The notes under the pieces: model-generated
Told to the model about the DNA's origin: nothing
What the model saw: the letters and a program-made list of their open reading frames with translations, nothing else
Databases searched by the model: none
Translations under genes and position numbers: made by a program
Shown here: one piece after another, positions 7,333 through 11,772 of the stretch
How positions within the stretch are numbered: the stretch's first letter is position 1
Layout: every line of letters starts with the position of its first letter
Source: Porticoccus sp.
GTDB lineage: Bacteria; Pseudomonadota; Gammaproteobacteria; Pseudomonadales; Porticoccaceae
Reading direction: 5' to 3'
Length of the DNA stretch: 11,772 nucleotides
NCBI GenBank assembly: GCA_011049795.1
Contig: DRHD01000108.1
Span: forward strand, 1-11,772

Positions 7333-7567
7333 TCAGGCCTTTCTGCTGATAAGCCAGTAGGTTATTCCTAAAGCCAGAACAACAGCGCCTGTTGGCAAGG
7401 CCCTAGTTTTCTAGAGATCCCGATCTAACATACGATACACCATTGATCGGCCACATCATGTAGTTAAACCAGCATGGGGCACCTACATCATAACCGGCAA
7501 AGCCTAACCCATACATTTCTAGTACATTCTGCTCATACAATGTACGGGCAACATCCAAACCCGAATT
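7333..7567 (-). pseudogene. Frameshifted remnant of an unrecognised membrane protein
   Basis: Two minus-strand frames together look like one lost gene end. The first (7567-7403) reads DVARTLYEQNVLEMYGLGF and continues AGYDVGAPCWFNYMMWPING before a stop. A second frame from about 7446 reads SMVYRMLDRDL, a TAG stop (codon 7413-7411), then KTRALPTGAVVLALGITYW and LISRKA with its own stop at 7335-7333. The second part has the form of a C-terminal membrane helix with a positive tail. Joining them needs one frameshift near 7440 and loss of the TAG. It lies just upstream of the ATPase gene on the same strand and could once have been its operon partner. The family is not recognised, and chance composition remains possible. 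Confidence 0.4.
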
Positions 7568-7600
7568 TTAAATTAATCGCTTAAAAACAATGAGTTAAGA

Positions 7601-7631
7601 GTTTACAATTACTGGTAATGTAAGTGTAAAC
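7601..7631. promoter_or_regulatory. Nested dyad next to the tmRNA-end sequence
   Basis: GTTTACA (7601-7607) is exactly inverted as TGTAAAC (7625-7631). Inside it, ATTAC-TG-GTAAT forms a second perfect dyad (7608-7619). The structure ends 2 bases before the tmRNA-like sequence. It could be a regulator operator, or recombinase or excisionase binding sites beside an attachment core. The sequence alone does not decide. Confidence 0.35.
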
Positions 7632-7633
7632 GT

Positions 7634-7651
7634 TTCCCGCCGCCTCCACCA
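7634..7651 (+). repeat. Copy of the 3' end of a tmRNA (ssrA) gene: probable attachment-site scar
   Basis: TTCCCGCCGCCTCCACCA matches the T-arm/acceptor end, with encoded CCA, of gammaproteobacterial tmRNA genes, which typically end TCCCGCCGCCTCCACCA. No tRNA- or tmRNA-like sequence precedes it: the bases upstream (7601-7633) are an AT-rich dyad, so it is not the end of a functional RNA gene. Tyrosine-recombinase elements that insert at ssrA leave exactly this kind of duplicated 3' end at the far border. By that logic the inserted element would lie to the left and older chromosome to the right. No integrase gene is seen in the window. Confidence 0.6.
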
Positions 7652-7934
7652 ATTCGCTGGAATATCTTTTATATTTCAATATGTTACCAAGTGTTCGGGA
7701 AACCAGGAATGGGGACTCGTACATTTTGGTCATACATTCTCGTACGCTGTTTCTAACCTACCCCCCCCTTATACCTGTATTGAAAACTGTAGGTGGCGAG
7801 TCACTCCTCACCGCGTTGACGCGGTATGTTTGGCCCGGCTCGGTTACTTTGAGCAATAATAGATTTATCGCCATAGGGTCATAATTTTATGGGAGGGTGA
7901 TTATATTTCATCAAAGGTATACCAGCCCACAAGC
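7652..7934. other. Intergenic spacer without a recognisable gene
   Basis: Contains a perfect 6-bp hairpin ACCGCG-TTGA-CGCGGT (7810-7825) without a T-tract, a run of eight C (7763-7770), and an open frame 7681-7884 (starts MLPSVRETRNGDS, contains KTVGGESLLTALTRYVWPGS) that has no ribosome-binding site or recognisable domain. I see no promoter or RNA gene that can be defended. Confidence 0.4.
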
Positions 7935-7961
7935 AAAAAACCACCCATTGGGTGGTTTTTT
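7935..7961 (-). terminator. Strong rho-independent terminator of the czc operon (works in both directions)
   Basis: A 12-bp perfect stem, AAAAAACCACCC (7935-7946) and GGGTGGTTTTTT (7950-7961), with a 3-base loop, lies 21 bases after the czcA stop. The A/T tracts flank a GC core, so it has a U-tract on either strand. Its main role is to end the minus-strand czcBA transcript. Confidence 0.92.
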
Positions 7962-7981
7962 GTATGGCTTATTTCTATCCA

Positions 7982-11772
<3,791 letters not shown>

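Noticed and set aside
7810..7825. Hairpin ACCGCG-TTGA-CGCGGT as a terminator
   Set aside because: The stem is perfect but there is no T-tract on either strand, and the strong terminator at 7935-7961 already explains the end of the czc operon.

Overview
The window looks like chromosomal or island DNA of a marine or soil gammaproteobacterium. The grounds are a 3' tmRNA sequence of gammaproteobacterial type, an IS3-group remnant, an HME-RND metal efflux operon and a UspE-type universal stress gene. The species cannot be read from this sequence. Intact genes alternate with decayed stretches: 1.7-4.4 kb and 7.3-7.9 kb contain mostly broken genes, an internally deleted insertion sequence and unrecognised, AT-richer DNA.

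Layout: (1) 1-1706, plus strand: the 3' part of an ActF/NrfD-like quinone-interacting membrane subunit (alternative complex III type), overlapping by 4 bp a membrane-anchored or secreted triheme cytochrome c. Together they look like the end of a quinol-oxidising respiratory operon. (2) 1707-2817: no convincing gene. It holds one rho-independent terminator (2418-2448) and a short orphan reading frame (2750-2902). (3) 2818-3780, minus strand: a tandem-domain UspE-like pseudogene with two in-frame stops and a lost start codon. (4) 4004-4337: a 334-bp IS3-group element that keeps both ends, the OrfA start and the transposase C-terminus but lacks the middle. (5) 4404-7262, minus strand: an intact type II P-type cation ATPase (CtpF/Ca2+-ATPase-like) with an extra N-terminal membrane segment. 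(6) 7333-7934: a frameshifted membrane-protein remnant, a dyad, and an 18-bp copy of the 3' end of a tmRNA gene, which is a classic attachment-site scar. (7) 7935-11772, minus strand: a strong terminator followed (reading leftwards) by the end of a czcBA-type heavy-metal efflux operon: the complete RND pump gene and the 3' part of its periplasmic adaptor.

Functionally, CzcB and CzcA would form the inner-membrane and periplasmic parts of a tripartite divalent-metal exporter (outer-membrane CzcC expected to the right of the window). The P-type ATPase would export or exchange cations at the inner membrane. ActF and the triheme cytochrome would pass electrons from quinol to soluble or membrane acceptors. 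The tmRNA scar, the IS remnant and the cluster of pseudogenes suggest an integration hotspot between the respiratory genes and the metal-resistance operon. I did not find a clearly new system. The best leads are the attachment scar, the deletion derivative of the IS, and the ActF-triheme cytochrome pair.
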